64,000 nt of DNA from a bacterium (GTDB lineage: Bacteria; Cyanobacteriota; Vampirovibrionia; Obscuribacterales; Obscuribacteraceae). The notes beneath the pieces are model-generated. The model was not told the origin of the DNA, made no database searches, and was given only the letters and a program-made list of their open reading frames with translations. The DNA lies in assembly GCA_016124935.1 (NCBI GenBank), contig WGMS01000028.1, forward strand, positions 93,233 to 157,232, written 5' to 3'. Made by a program: the position numbers and the translations under genes. Below are positions 14,563 to 23,397 of the stretch, piece after piece (position 1 is the stretch's first letter; every line of letters begins with the position of its first letter).

Positions 14563-17257
14563 CTCTTAGAACCTTCTCTTCTCTGTCTATTTGCTCAAGC
14601 GCTGATTTCTTGAAATTGGAGGGCAGCAGCGGTAGAAGCTTTCGAGCCTTTTCAAAGAGCGCAAAGGCTCTGTTCTTTTCTCCTTCCAGGCGGAGGATCC
14701 GACCAAGGGTAACGTAGCACTGGTAGCAAAGCACCGGATTGCGATTCTCTATACCTTTGGCATTGTCGATGGCTTGATAGGCTTTTTCCAGATGTGCTCT
14801 CTGTCCTTTTATGCCGTCCGTGAATGTGGCTAGTCTTGCCTCTGTCTCGATGTAGGTATCATAAGTTCTTTGATGCAGAGCCACTTTCCCATTCCGATTG
14901 TCTTCAACCAGACCGCTAAACCAGTCTACTATTTTGTTGCCGATTTCGTGGACTCTCTTTATCCTTGCTTCTTTTTCTTTTTCTTCCGTCATTCTTGCTG
15001 CTTGATCGCAGTTGAATCGCAACGGCCAGATCAGGTAGTAGCCGTAGCCCTCTTCTTTCTTCTTGTGCCAGCGATCGAGCCAGCTTATCTGTTGGTCGAT
15101 GGCTTTATCCATATTTTCCCAGTCTTTCATCATGGCGTACCGAATAGTAAGTCGTTCCATTAGATCGAGTATAGGAAATCTCACATAAAGCTGCCTTTCT
15201 TTTGCCATGGGAATGAGCTTCTCAACCAGTACGATGCTCTCTTTCTCTCTTCCCACCGCCCACAAAATGTCTGATTTGAACGTTAGAGTTTCAACCTCTT
15301 CACAATGATCTCCTTCTCTGGCTATACTTCGCTCGATCTGCGATATGGTATCGAGGGCGGCGTCACTATCGCCGGAGATCTGTTGTTGACCTGCAATCTC
15401 GCGAAGATAACGGCGTGCGGCAGAGCAATCTGGTCCCTGGGACTTGACAGCGAGGTCTCGACATTTTTCGAATAGAGCTATTTTCTTCTTGATTGTCTCT
15501 TCGGCAGTTGCCGGCAGTTTATTCAACTCTTCCAGTCGCTCTTGCTCCAGTTTTTTTAGAGGTGATTGAATCCATCTCACCTCTTCTGATTCCTTCTCTT
15601 CTATGTTATAGTCCGGATTCCTTTTCATATCTTCATCGGTTAGAAATTCTATTGCGCTGTTATTCTTGACTATGGTTTTTGTTCCGATCAGTTGGCAATC
15701 GGGAAGATCTTTTGACAACTGTTTGAATTCTGGGCTGTCTAGCAAGTGATCGTCTATGAATAGGTTCTTGAGATTGCGAATGTTTTTTATATGCCTTGCA
15801 GAAGCAGCGGTGAGACCGCAATCGGTGACAATAAGTACTTGAAGTGATTTGTTCACAGATAGATCTTTTAACAGTTTGTCTTCCAGAGGCATACTCTTAA
15901 TCTCTAGAAAAAGCAGATTTTTCAAGCCGGCTATGTTCGCGAAGCTTTTGAATCGATATTGACTCGGTTTCATGTAGAGCTCTATAAGTTTGTCGTGTCC
16001 CGCTAGAGCCGACAGGTCATCGAGATCGATATTGGGAAAGTTTCCAATCTCAATCACCTGTAAGTCTTTCGCCTGGGATAGCGTTTTTAAATCTTTCGGC
16101 GAACGCAGGTCGAATACTTTACTGTTTTTGTTTATATCAATTTCGTCATCGGGCGACAGTATCGGCATATACGCAGCCCCTACTTTAGGTGTTTTGAGTG
16201 GCACATTTGCTTGTTTGGACTTTTTCGTACTGGTCATGAAAATATTTCCTGCCAGGCAAAAAGCGGCCAGAGCTAATGCTCCTGTCAGCATCAGTTGAAT
16301 TTTTCTTGCGCGGAGAAGCTCCTGAATATCCGGTGCCCAGAGGTTGAGCAGCGGTGCATCTTTCTTCTCTTTCTCTTCTCCTTCTTCCGCTGCCTTGGCG
16401 GCGATCTCATCTAGAAGATTCTCCGCAATCGCTGCTACCTCTTTCATGGAGGCGAATCGATTGTCGGGAGCCCGCGCCAGCAACTTAGCAACCAGGTCAT
16501 CGAGAGATTCCGGAATCTCTGCCATACACATCTCGCTCAATCGCGGTGCTTCCAGAGTCTGTCTCATTTTGATAGTATCAAAGACAGTGTCGCCGGAAAG
16601 CGGCACATTGCCGGTGAGCATCTCGAAGATCAGACAACCAAGAGAGTACTGATCGGTTCTTGCATCGATTGTTTTGCCACTCTCTCCCTGTTCAGGGCTC
16701 ATGTATCTGGGACTGCCGATCAGTTCTCCCGAGGAAGTCAGGCTCTGATCTTCTTCATCGGTTTCCATCAGCCTGGCAATGCCGAAATCCATCAGGACAG
16801 CCCTGGGGCTGCCGTCTGTTTCAGTCACCATGACATTGGCCGGTTTCACATCCCGATGAATTATCCCTTTTGCATGGGCATGGGCGAGGGCACCTGCCAG
16901 ATCCAGGGCTATGGATAGACATTCTTCCAACTCTAGATAGCTTTCGGCTTTCAATCTATCTTTCAAGGTCTCTCCCTGGAGAAACTCGATGGCAAGATAG
17001 GGGATGTTGTCTTCCGATAACCCGAAGTCGAAAAACGGAGAGATACTGGGATGGTTGAGCTGGCTCAGTATCTTCGCTTCTTTATGGAAGCGCACCATGG
17101 CTCTGTCGCTCAAACCTTCGGTATGAAGCATCTTCAAGACCACCACTTTGTCCAGATGGATGTGGTTGGCTTTATAGACCGTTGCCATGCCGCCGCTTCC
17201 AAGCGGTGCTAGAATCTCGAATTTTTCAAAGACTACCGAGCCGATTTCCAGATTCAC
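14555..17257 (-). CDS. Membrane Ser/Thr protein kinase with LRR-like and TPR-like C-terminal region
   Basis: This 900-residue protein begins with a complete kinase domain: LGSGGMATVYKA at 19-30, Lys42, HRDVKPANV with Asp136, and DFG at 157-159, followed by MSPEQGE. A transmembrane segment (MLTGALALAAFCLAGNIFM) lies near 320-345. It is followed by leucine-rich stretches to about residue 520 (LFLEIKSMPLEDKLLKDLSV, LQVLIVTDCGLTAASA). A helical, TPR-like region containing ARRYLREIAGQQQISGD and LGRILRLEGEKNRAFALFEK occupies 600-890. Start ATG 17257 is divergent from the kinase at 17347, with 89 bp between. It overlaps the following kinase gene by 8 nt. All catalytic residues are present; the ligand and targets are unknown. 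Confidence 0.88.
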   Translation of the reverse strand: MNLEIGSVVFEKFEILAPLGSGGMATVYKANHIHLDKVVVLKMLHTEGLSDRAMVRFHKEAKILSQLNHPSISPFFDFGLSEDNIPYLAIEFLQGETLKDRLKAESYLELEECLSIALDLAGALAHAHAKGIIHRDVKPANVMVTETDGSPRAVLMDFGIARLMETDEEDQSLTSSGELIGSPRYMSPEQGESGKTIDARTDQYSLGCLIFEMLTGNVPLSGDTVFDTIKMRQTLEAPRLSEMCMAEIPESLDDLVAKLLARAPDNRFASMKEVAAIAENLLDEIAAKAAEEGEEKEKKDAPLLNLWAPDIQELLRARKIQLMLTGALALAAFCLAGNIFMTSTKKSKQANVPLKTPKVGAAYMPILSPDDEIDINKNSKVFDLRSPKDLKTLSQAKDLQVIEIGNFPNIDLDDLSALAGHDKLIELYMKPSQYRFKSFANIAGLKNLLFLEIKSMPLEDKLLKDLSVNKSLQVLIVTDCGLTAASARHIKNIRNLKNLFIDDHLLDSPEFKQLSKDLPDCQLIGTKTIVKNNSAIEFLTDEDMKRNPDYNIEEKESEEVRWIQSPLKKLEQERLEELNKLPATAEETIKKKIALFEKCRDLAVKSQGPDCSAARRYLREIAGQQQISGDSDAALDTISQIERSIAREGDHCEEVETLTFKSDILWAVGREKESIVLVEKLIPMAKERQLYVRFPILDLMERLTIRYAMMKDWENMDKAIDQQISWLDRWHKKKEEGYGYYLIWPLRFNCDQAARMTEEKEKEARIKRVHEIGNKIVDWFSGLVEDNRNGKVALHQRTYDTYIETEARLATFTDGIKGQRAHLEKAYQAIDNAKGIENRNPVLCYQCYVTLGRILRLEGEKNRAFALFEKARKLLPLLPSNFKKSALEQIDREEKVLRDG

Positions 17258-17346
17258 TCAGATCTCCTGCCGTCCATGCTCTCTGACTATTTTACGATGA
17301 ATTTCGGGTAAATTTAATAAGGTGTTTTTCGAATTGAGGGGGCTTC

Positions 17347-19191
17347 GTGCCAGACTCGCGACAGGAATTTCCGCCTTCTCTTCTAGCCCGTTATCTGGAT
17401 CCGAGTTTTGTCGGCGAAGGGGCGATGGGTCAAGTTTTCCGCGCCCGGGATAAAGCTTTAGACAGCATAGTCGCTATTAAAATTCTGGCAAGAGGCGCCG
17501 AAGATCAAGATTTGATAAGACTTCAGCGAGAGGCGAAGACACTTGCCCAGTTGAATCATCCAAATATTGTCCGGGTTCTTGATTTCAATCTTACCAAGAC
17601 CCAGGTTCCTTATCTGGTAATGGAATATGTCGAAGGTCGCGACCTGTGCAGTCTGGGCCTCAGCTCCCTTAGAGAACTGCTACCTGTGCTCATCCAGGTC
17701 TGTGCCGGTATGGTCTATGCCCATCGGGAAGGAGTCTTGCATAGGGATCTTAAGCCCAGCAATATTCTTCTCGATGCAAGCGCGTCCCAGGTAAAGATTG
17801 TCGATTTCGGCATCGCCAAGCACTTCAGCTCCGAGGTCGATACTACTTCCGGTGCGGTGGTCCGGGGCACCCCTGCTTACATGAGTCCGGAGCAGGCTAA
17901 CGGTGAGTCTGTGGACGAAAGGTCCGATATTTATTCTTTCGGTTGCATACTCTATGAAGTTATAGTCGGAAGGAAGCCCTTTATCGCTGAATCATCGCTT
18001 GAGATGATCATGCAGCATGCCTCATCGCCGGTACCTTCTGTGGAGAGAGAAGATTGCCCCGATATGCTAGAGCAGCTTATTCTCTCCTGCCTGGCCAAGC
18101 TCCCGGAGGAGCGTCCTCATAGCTTCTCGGCTATTCTAGAAATCCTAGAATCAGTGTTGGCTTCATTGCCTGTTCCTGTGGAAGCAGGAGAAAAAATCAG
18201 GGAAGCTGTCCGTGGCGCCGAAACTTTCTTCCCTTTACCCGAGCAGGAAGATAAGAGACAGTCCGGACGGCTTCAGCTTGCCTTGATTGTCCTTCCCGTC
18301 CTGGCGATTGCAGGGGTTCTTTATCTGGGCAGTCTCGTCTTGCAGGATTCGAGCCAGATAGCCATGACCCAGAAAGAGGGCGGTGTCGCCATCAAAAAAC
18401 AGACCGAGGGGGTGAGGCTCAATCAGTCTAAAGTGTACGACCTACCCGATGCTTTCAAGGATCTGAAGATTCCTAAACTGCTTCGTGTGGCCAGGGATTT
18501 GATCAAGCAAGAGAAGTACGGCACTGCCATTGCCTGTTTCTCTCGGATTTTGCAAGAGGAGCCGAAAAATGAAGGAGCACTGCTTGGTCGAGCCGAGTGT
18601 TATATGCATATGGAGTTGATTGATGATGCAATTAAAGATTTGAATCTGTTCCTTGCAAAGCTGCCCGATCAGAAAGAGGCTATCTCATTGAGAGCCAATT
18701 GTTATCGAATGAACGGGCAGTATCAGAAGTCTTTTGATGACTACAGTCGTCTGATAGAGCTGAACCCGGAAGATGAGAGCTTTTATGTTCAACGGGCTAA
18801 ACTAAGTGCCCTGGAAGACAACCTCGATAAAGCCCTGGTCGACGTGGATAAGGCGGTGGAATTGAAGCCTGGGAGCGGCTCTTTCCTTCGTATGAGATCA
18901 AGTTTCCTTCAACGCCTGGGGCGTTATGACGAGGTGGTTAGAGATCTGTCAACTGCTCTTACTTTGGAGAAGAATAACTCGAATATGTATTACAACCGGG
19001 GCTGTGCTTACTTCGAGCTTGGTAAATACGACAAAGCTCTGGAGGATTTCAGTCAGGCAATTAAAATGAAGCCTGGAAGAGCCGACTATTATCAGATGCG
19101 CGCTCGGGTATACGAGAAACTAGGCAAAGTCGACCTGGCCAGAGAAGATAGAGAGAAAATGAGAATCGATGATTTCACCCTTAAATTTTGA
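17347..19191 (+). CDS. Membrane Ser/Thr protein kinase with C-terminal TPR repeats
   Basis: The 614-residue protein has an N-terminal kinase: GEGAMGQVFRA near 23-33, Lys45 in VAIKIL, HRDLKPSN with Asp134, DFG at 153-155 and MSPEQAN. A membrane helix (LALIVLPVLAIAGVLYLGSL) lies at about 314-335. From about residue 385 there are at least five TPR units (GALLGRAECYMHMELIDDAI, YQKSFDDYSRLIELNPEDES, MYYNRGCAYFELGKYDKALE). Translation starts at GTG 17347 with GAGGGGG upstream. It is divergent from the two other kinases, so this is a three-kinase locus reading from a shared 89-bp region. Its stop lies inside the 3' end of the convergent NUDIX gene (11-nt overlap). TPR-mediated partner binding is inferred. 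Confidence 0.9.
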   Translation: MPDSRQEFPPSLLARYLDPSFVGEGAMGQVFRARDKALDSIVAIKILARGAEDQDLIRLQREAKTLAQLNHPNIVRVLDFNLTKTQVPYLVMEYVEGRDLCSLGLSSLRELLPVLIQVCAGMVYAHREGVLHRDLKPSNILLDASASQVKIVDFGIAKHFSSEVDTTSGAVVRGTPAYMSPEQANGESVDERSDIYSFGCILYEVIVGRKPFIAESSLEMIMQHASSPVPSVEREDCPDMLEQLILSCLAKLPEERPHSFSAILEILESVLASLPVPVEAGEKIREAVRGAETFFPLPEQEDKRQSGRLQLALIVLPVLAIAGVLYLGSLVLQDSSQIAMTQKEGGVAIKKQTEGVRLNQSKVYDLPDAFKDLKIPKLLRVARDLIKQEKYGTAIACFSRILQEEPKNEGALLGRAECYMHMELIDDAIKDLNLFLAKLPDQKEAISLRANCYRMNGQYQKSFDDYSRLIELNPEDESFYVQRAKLSALEDNLDKALVDVDKAVELKPGSGSFLRMRSSFLQRLGRYDEVVRDLSTALTLEKNNSNMYYNRGCAYFELGKYDKALEDFSQAIKMKPGRADYYQMRARVYEKLGKVDLAREDREKMRIDDFTLKF

Positions 19192-19669
19192 CGTGGTTCC
19201 ATGAAATCATCTTGCCTTCGTCAAAGGGCGCCACTCCGTGAAACACTTTATCGCTCTTGTCAAAGATCATATCCAGCCAGTAGCGGTCGCTTTCCCAGAA
19301 ATTCACCGTGGCGAAATCGCTTATTCTGACCCATTCGAGAAAGCCCTCGTGATTCTCTTTCAGGGGCTCTCCGTCGTAAGAATCGACCCTGAAAATAAAG
19401 CCGAACCAGTCCTCTCCGACTCCACCAAAACCGGGCCAGTTTATGGTGCCTTTCAAGATGATATCAACAGGTTCTATCCCTGCTTCTTCCCGAACTTCCC
19501 GGACAAAGCCCGAGACTATGTCTTCACCGGGCTCCAATTTGCCGCCGAGACCGTTGTATTTGCCATAGTGTATATCATCCGCCCTTTTGCTGCGATTCAC
19601 CAGAAGGACGCTTTGCTTATCCCTGGACATTACATAGCCGAGGGTTCCGAGGATAGGACGATAGGTCAT
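19181..19669 (-). CDS. NUDIX hydrolase (8-oxo-dGTPase/MutT-like)
   Basis: The NUDIX box reads GLGGKLEPGEDIVSGFVREV followed by REEAGI, with the REVREE glutamates intact. Upstream are PILGTLGYVMS and VLLVNRSKRADDIHYGKYNG, typical of the MTH1/MutT-like oxidised-nucleotide branch. Later segments are WFGFIFRV and the NFWESDRYWLDMIF region. The family removes oxidised or non-canonical nucleotides; the exact substrate is not shown. The frame is open to 19753, but ATG 19669 has an excellent AAAGGAG 7 nt upstream and gives a 162-residue protein of normal length. The gene is divergent from the phosphatase at 19733 and convergent with the TPR kinase. Confidence 0.88.
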   Translation of the reverse strand: MTYRPILGTLGYVMSRDKQSVLLVNRSKRADDIHYGKYNGLGGKLEPGEDIVSGFVREVREEAGIEPVDIILKGTINWPGFGGVGEDWFGFIFRVDSYDGEPLKENHEGFLEWVRISDFATVNFWESDRYWLDMIFDKSDKVFHGVAPFDEGKMISWNHVKI

Positions 19670-19732
19670 TAACTGCTCCTTTGAGAAGAATCTATTATAA
19701 TCAAAGCCTTTGATTCCAGGGAGAGCGTTTTT

Positions 19733-21424
19733 TTGAATATAAAGCCGATTCACTCGCCGTCGAGCTGCATCTTTGTGCTTGTGGCAGCAATAATGTTGTT
19801 GGGGTCGCCCGGATTCGCCGTCGATAAGGGCGCCAGGGTGAAGCTAGTCTTGCAAATTACCATAGACCAGCTCCGTGGCGATCAACCTCTATTATTCAAA
19901 GAGCGATTCGGCGAGGGCGGCTTCAAGCTATTGTTTGACAAGGGAGCATACTACGCCAATGCTCATTATAGCCATGCCGACACAGAGACGGCCCCCGGTC
20001 ATGCCACCCTTGCCACCGGTACCGTGCCTGCCAGACATGGTATCACCAACAGTGAATGGTACGACTATGAGAAAGGGCGAGTGGTCTATTCAGTAGAAGA
20101 TCAAAGCTCTCCTTTAGTAGATCAAAACGCTGTCAGCACCGCAGGCTCCACCTCCAGTGAAAAGGGAAGAAGCCCGGCTCATCTTCTATCCACTACCATC
20201 GGTGATGAGATAGTCATATCCTCATTTGGAAAAGCCAGATCTATAGCTGTTTCCGGCAAAGATCGCGGGGCGATTTTACCCGGCGGACATTGCGGTAAGG
20301 CTTTCTGGCTCTCCAACGGCAAGTTTGTAAACAGCAAATATTACAATGATTCTTTGCCGGGCTGGGTAGAGGAGTGGAATCGCAATAAGCTGGCGGATAC
20401 TTATCGCAACAAAGCCTGGACGTTACTTAGAGATAAAGGCTCTTATCTACGAAAAGATATCGACGACCGAAGCTTCGAGGGTTCCTACAAGCATCTGGGG
20501 CGTACTTTTCCCAAGTCCTTTGCTTGCAAGGACGACGAAGAATTTTATGAAACACTTTTACACACCCCGGTCAATGACGAACTGGTGCTTTCCTTCGCCG
20601 AGCATGCCATAGACAAACTCGCTCTTGGTCAAGGAGAGAGCACCGACTATCTATCGGTCAGTTTCTCTTCTACCGACTATGTCGGTCATGGCTGGGGTAT
20701 AGGCAGTCTAGAGGCGGAGGATAATCTGCTTCGAGTCGATCGCAATCTTGCTGCACTTTTCTCTTTTGTCGATAAGAAAGTCGGACTGGATAAGGTTTTG
20801 ATAGTACTGTCCGCCGATCATGGCGTGGCTGAGATCGCCGAAGCGATGCAGGCTTTTTCTATAGATTCTTACAGAATTCCGAGCAAAGAGTTTTGCGCTT
20901 CTGTAAATTCGCGTCTGAAAGAGCGCTTCTCGACCGAGCACGATTTGATCAAAGCTTTTGTCTATCCTTACATCTATCTCGACCGCAAGTTCATCGCCGA
21001 TGGCGGTATCGGTGCCGGTATCGAAGTTGTGCAGGACGCCGCCGCCGAGATTGCCATGCAGTACCCAGGGGTGGCTTATGCCGCCGGGCGATCTAGAATC
21101 GCCCGGGGCGAATTGCCCGCCAATACCGGATATTATGCCAGGATTGTGGCCAACTTCCATCCTCGGCGTTCCGGCGATGTCCATGTGGTGCCCAGGCAAT
21201 ATGTCATGTTCGGAAAGAAAAGGACGAATCAGCCCGGTGAACATGGTTCGGTCTGGTCTTATGATACTTATGTACCGGTGGCGTTTTTAAGTGCCGGGGT
21301 CAGACCCGGCTATTATCTGCGGTCTATAGACCCCCAGGATATTGCCCCCACCATCGCCGCCTTGCTCGGCATCAAGCCGCCCTCGGCAAGCTCCGGTGAA
21401 GTTTTGAAAGAGATTGCCGATTAA
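19733..21424 (+). CDS. Secreted PafA-like alkaline phosphatase/phosphodiesterase
   Basis: The 563-residue protein has a signal peptide (IFVLVAAIMLLGSPGFAV, cleavage near residue 29) and an alkaline-phosphatase-superfamily fold. The first metal Asp is in ITIDQLRGD. The likely nucleophile is a Thr in TETAPGHATLATG near residues 84-86. Further metal ligands are in SFSSTDYVGHGWG and VLSADHGVAE, with a late His in GEHGSVWSYD. A Thr nucleophile and this layout fit PafA-type phosphatases and type I phosphodiesterases. It probably releases phosphate from organic esters outside the cytoplasm. The start is TTG 19733 with AGGGAG upstream. It is followed after 13 bp by a lone winged-helix domain. Confidence 0.88.
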   Translation: MNIKPIHSPSSCIFVLVAAIMLLGSPGFAVDKGARVKLVLQITIDQLRGDQPLLFKERFGEGGFKLLFDKGAYYANAHYSHADTETAPGHATLATGTVPARHGITNSEWYDYEKGRVVYSVEDQSSPLVDQNAVSTAGSTSSEKGRSPAHLLSTTIGDEIVISSFGKARSIAVSGKDRGAILPGGHCGKAFWLSNGKFVNSKYYNDSLPGWVEEWNRNKLADTYRNKAWTLLRDKGSYLRKDIDDRSFEGSYKHLGRTFPKSFACKDDEEFYETLLHTPVNDELVLSFAEHAIDKLALGQGESTDYLSVSFSSTDYVGHGWGIGSLEAEDNLLRVDRNLAALFSFVDKKVGLDKVLIVLSADHGVAEIAEAMQAFSIDSYRIPSKEFCASVNSRLKERFSTEHDLIKAFVYPYIYLDRKFIADGGIGAGIEVVQDAAAEIAMQYPGVAYAAGRSRIARGELPANTGYYARIVANFHPRRSGDVHVVPRQYVMFGKKRTNQPGEHGSVWSYDTYVPVAFLSAGVRPGYYLRSIDPQDIAPTIAALLGIKPPSASSGEVLKEIAD

Positions 21425-21437
21425 TTCTTGATGGACT

Positions 21438-21725
21438 TTGACGGAAGTATTTTTTCGTTCAGGTAGACTGCGGATTTCTCTCAGCGGCGAGAGGCTGGGG
21501 CTTACCCCCATGAAGTTCAGGCTTTTGAGCAAGCTCATTCATAACCCGGGAAGGGTATACACCAGAGTCCATGTACATGAGCTCTGCACCGGACCGGAGC
21601 AAAGAAGCGTCGATCGGACTATAGACAGCCATATTAAAAATCTTCGCAAGAAAATCGCCCGCTTTTTATCATATAGAGGGCTGCTTGACTCGGTCTATGG
21701 TGTGGGCTATCACTTTGAGATCTGA
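21438..21725 (+). CDS. Stand-alone OmpR/PhoB-type winged-helix DNA-binding domain
   Basis: The 95-residue protein is only an output domain: LTPMKFRLLSKLIHNPGRVY, then the recognition-helix region RSVDRTIDSHIKNLRKKI, and SVYGVGYHF at the end. There is no receiver domain, and the preceding sequence is the phosphatase, so the domain is not the tail of a broken regulator in this frame. The start is a TTG 13 bp after the phosphatase stop with no clear ribosome site. An ATG at 21431 is out of frame and ends after 11 codons. Transcriptional coupling to a phosphatase and an adjacent 11-bp repeat operator at 21741 make a phosphate-type regulatory role possible, but this is inference. Confidence 0.75.
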   Translation: MTEVFFRSGRLRISLSGERLGLTPMKFRLLSKLIHNPGRVYTRVHVHELCTGPEQRSVDRTIDSHIKNLRKKIARFLSYRGLLDSVYGVGYHFEI

Positions 21726-21740
21726 GCGATTTTTCGACGG

Positions 21741-21774
21741 GTTCATGGTCTGTTCACATACCTTCCTCTAAGCT
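21741..21774 (+). promoter_or_regulatory. 11-bp direct-repeat operator and -10 box
   Basis: GTTCATG (21741-21747) and GTTCACA (21752-21758) are 11 bp apart. TAAGCT (21769-21774) follows 10 nt after the second copy. This is the same layout as five other promoters in the window and as PhoB-type sites, in which the repeats replace the -35 box. It would drive the small gene at 21806. Confidence 0.6.
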
Positions 21775-21805
21775 GAAAACAGTGTTATGACGGAGGTGCT
21801 GACCC

Positions 21806-22021
21806 ATGCTGTTTATCGAGACCAAACTAGACGATAGCCGTATCCTTATCAATGTAGACTCTATCGGCTATCTGGAGCCACACAGGAAAGAGACCGGCAA
21901 AACCATCGTCTATTTCAAGGGGCAGGTCGGCAATGTCACCTACGCAACCCTTTCGGAGTCCTACGAGGACCTGCTTAGAAAAATTCATGATCCCTGCAAA
22001 ATGCCCCAACCTGTAGGATAA
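21806..22021 (+). CDS. Hypothetical protein, 71 aa
   Basis: This small protein of mainly beta character (LFIETKLDDSRILINVDSIG, TIVYFKGQVGNVTYATLS) has no signal peptide or membrane helix. I do not recognise the family. ATG 21806 follows CGGAGGTG at about 7 nt, a strong ribosome site. The gene lies 32 nt downstream of the repeat operator's -10 box, so it is probably the first gene of a short operon with the VOC and flavoprotein genes (gaps of 9 and -4 nt). Confidence 0.65.
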   Translation: MLFIETKLDDSRILINVDSIGYLEPHRKETGKTIVYFKGQVGNVTYATLSESYEDLLRKIHDPCKMPQPVG

Positions 22022-22030
22022 TCTAGGGCT

Positions 22031-22384
22031 ATGGATAAGAGTTCTAGCACCGGTACCGGAAGCAGAGCAGCGCTGGATGCAATCGATCACCTCGCCCTCG
22101 AGGTTGACGACATAGAAGCTGCCGTGACCTGGTATCAGGAGCGTTTTCGGTGCCAGGTGCTCTACAGGGACGCCACCTGGGCGATGCTCGAGTTCTCCAA
22201 CCTCAAATTGGCATTTGTTGTCAAAGAGGAGCATCCGCCCCACCTGGGCATAGTCAGAGACGACGCCGAGCAATTCGGCAAGCTGAAGCAGCACCGCGAC
22301 GGCAGTCGCTCTTGCTACCTCAACGGACCGGGCGGCAACGTGGTCGAGGTGCTTGCTCCTTATTCCCTTAATCAAGCAGAATGA
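22031..22384 (+). CDS. VOC (glyoxalase/bleomycin-resistance fold) family protein
   Basis: A single-domain VOC protein of 117 residues. It has DAIDHLALEVDDIEAAVTWY at the N-terminus, containing the first metal-type His, and the matching half FSNLKLAFVV. GPGGNVVEVLAPY near the end has the Glu that usually completes the metal site. The family includes glyoxalase I, methylmalonyl-CoA epimerase and dioxygenases; the reaction here cannot be assigned. Its stop overlaps the next start by 4 nt (ATGA), so it is co-translated with the flavoprotein and the partner may hint at shared chemistry. Confidence 0.82.
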   Translation: MDKSSSTGTGSRAALDAIDHLALEVDDIEAAVTWYQERFRCQVLYRDATWAMLEFSNLKLAFVVKEEHPPHLGIVRDDAEQFGKLKQHRDGSRSCYLNGPGGNVVEVLAPYSLNQAE

Positions 22385-23295
22385 TAGAGACCGAGGTTCT
22401 TGTTCTAGGTGCCGGACCGGCCGGGGTGAGTTGCGCCCTGGAATGTCTCGACAACAAATTGGAAGTTCTTGTTCTGGAAAGAGAAAGGGCTCCCGGCGGG
22501 CAGCTCAAGCAGATACCCAGCCCCATCAGAAACCTTTGCACGGGCTACCACAATGACGGAGAGTCTCTGGCAGGAGCCCTAGAAGAGGTCGTGCACGCTC
22601 TAGTGGCAGACAGGCTTTTAACAGATTGTCCGGTCTCATCGGTAGATCTCAAAAATAGTTTGGTCGTGAGTAATCGGGGCAAGGTCTCTTATCGTGCTCT
22701 AGCTATTGCCACCGGCTATAGAGTCAGACTTCTCGAAGTTCCGGGCATAGAAAGGGTCTCAGACCATATTCTTTATAGAAGCGGCATCTATAAAGATGCT
22801 TTGCAAGAAAAAGCTGTAGTCGTGGTTGGCGGCGGAGACAGTGCTTTACTTACCGCGCTTGATCTTGGCAGAATCTCCGCTTCGGTGCATTTGATCCATC
22901 GCTCCTCTAGTTTCAGGGCGCGACCAGATGTGGTGAAGGCGGTGGAGGAGAGTCCTCGCGTCACCGTCCATACAGATAGTTCAATCCGTGCGTTTCTGGG
23001 CGCCGAAGCCCTGACCGGGGTTCTCATAAGCAAAGACGGCGAGGAGTTAGAGATTCCTTGCTCCAAAGTAGTGGTCAAGATAGGCTACGCTCCTAACACT
23101 GAGCTTTTTGCCGGACAGCTCGATATGGACCATAGGGATCATATAATCTGTGATCGCTCTGGCGCCACCTCGGTGCCAGGGGTTTATTGTGCAGGTGATA
23201 TCGTCAGTGGCGGCGTTGACAGAATAGCCTGGGCGATGGGCTCGGGCACCGATGCCGCTTTTGGTATTCGTAAATATCTCGGACATAAGTTTTGA
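22381..23295 (+). CDS. Thioredoxin-reductase-like FAD/NAD(P) oxidoreductase lacking the CxxC
   Basis: This 304-residue two-domain flavoprotein has FAD-binding VLVLGAGPAGVSCALEC, an NAD(P) Rossmann VVVVGGGDSALLTALDLG, and the closing FAD motif GVYCAGDIVSGGVDRIAWAM. It resembles thioredoxin reductase. The usual CATC redox pair just before the second Rossmann motif is absent (ILYRSGIYKDALQEKA at that position). It is therefore more like ferredoxin/flavodoxin-NADP reductases or other TrxR-fold enzymes that pass electrons by a different route. It overlaps the VOC gene by 4 nt. The electron acceptor is unknown. Confidence 0.85.
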   Translation: MIETEVLVLGAGPAGVSCALECLDNKLEVLVLERERAPGGQLKQIPSPIRNLCTGYHNDGESLAGALEEVVHALVADRLLTDCPVSSVDLKNSLVVSNRGKVSYRALAIATGYRVRLLEVPGIERVSDHILYRSGIYKDALQEKAVVVVGGGDSALLTALDLGRISASVHLIHRSSSFRARPDVVKAVEESPRVTVHTDSSIRAFLGAEALTGVLISKDGEELEIPCSKVVVKIGYAPNTELFAGQLDMDHRDHIICDRSGATSVPGVYCAGDIVSGGVDRIAWAMGSGTDAAFGIRKYLGHKF

Positions 23296-23319
23296 GAACT
23301 TTTTCTGTTAATGCTGCTG

Positions 23320-23352
23320 GTTCATTCTTTGTTCATGTCGCTTCTGTAGTAT
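23320..23352 (+). promoter_or_regulatory. 11-bp direct-repeat operator and -10 box upstream of folE
   Basis: GTTCATT (23320-23326) and GTTCATG (23331-23337) are spaced by 11 bp. Nine nt later comes TAGTAT (23347-23352) as the -10 box, followed by folE at 23398. No -35 box is visible, which is expected for an activator-dependent PhoB-type promoter. Confidence 0.6.
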
Positions 23353-23397
23353 CAAAAGAGTGAAAGAAAATCTATTGTTAGTCAGGAGTTTTTATAT

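Noticed and set aside
21431..21466. Frameshifted receiver remnant before the lone winged-helix domain
   Set aside because: The ATG frame at 21431 ends after 11 codons with no receiver-like residues, and the phosphatase stop is only 6 nt upstream, leaving no room for a lost receiver.
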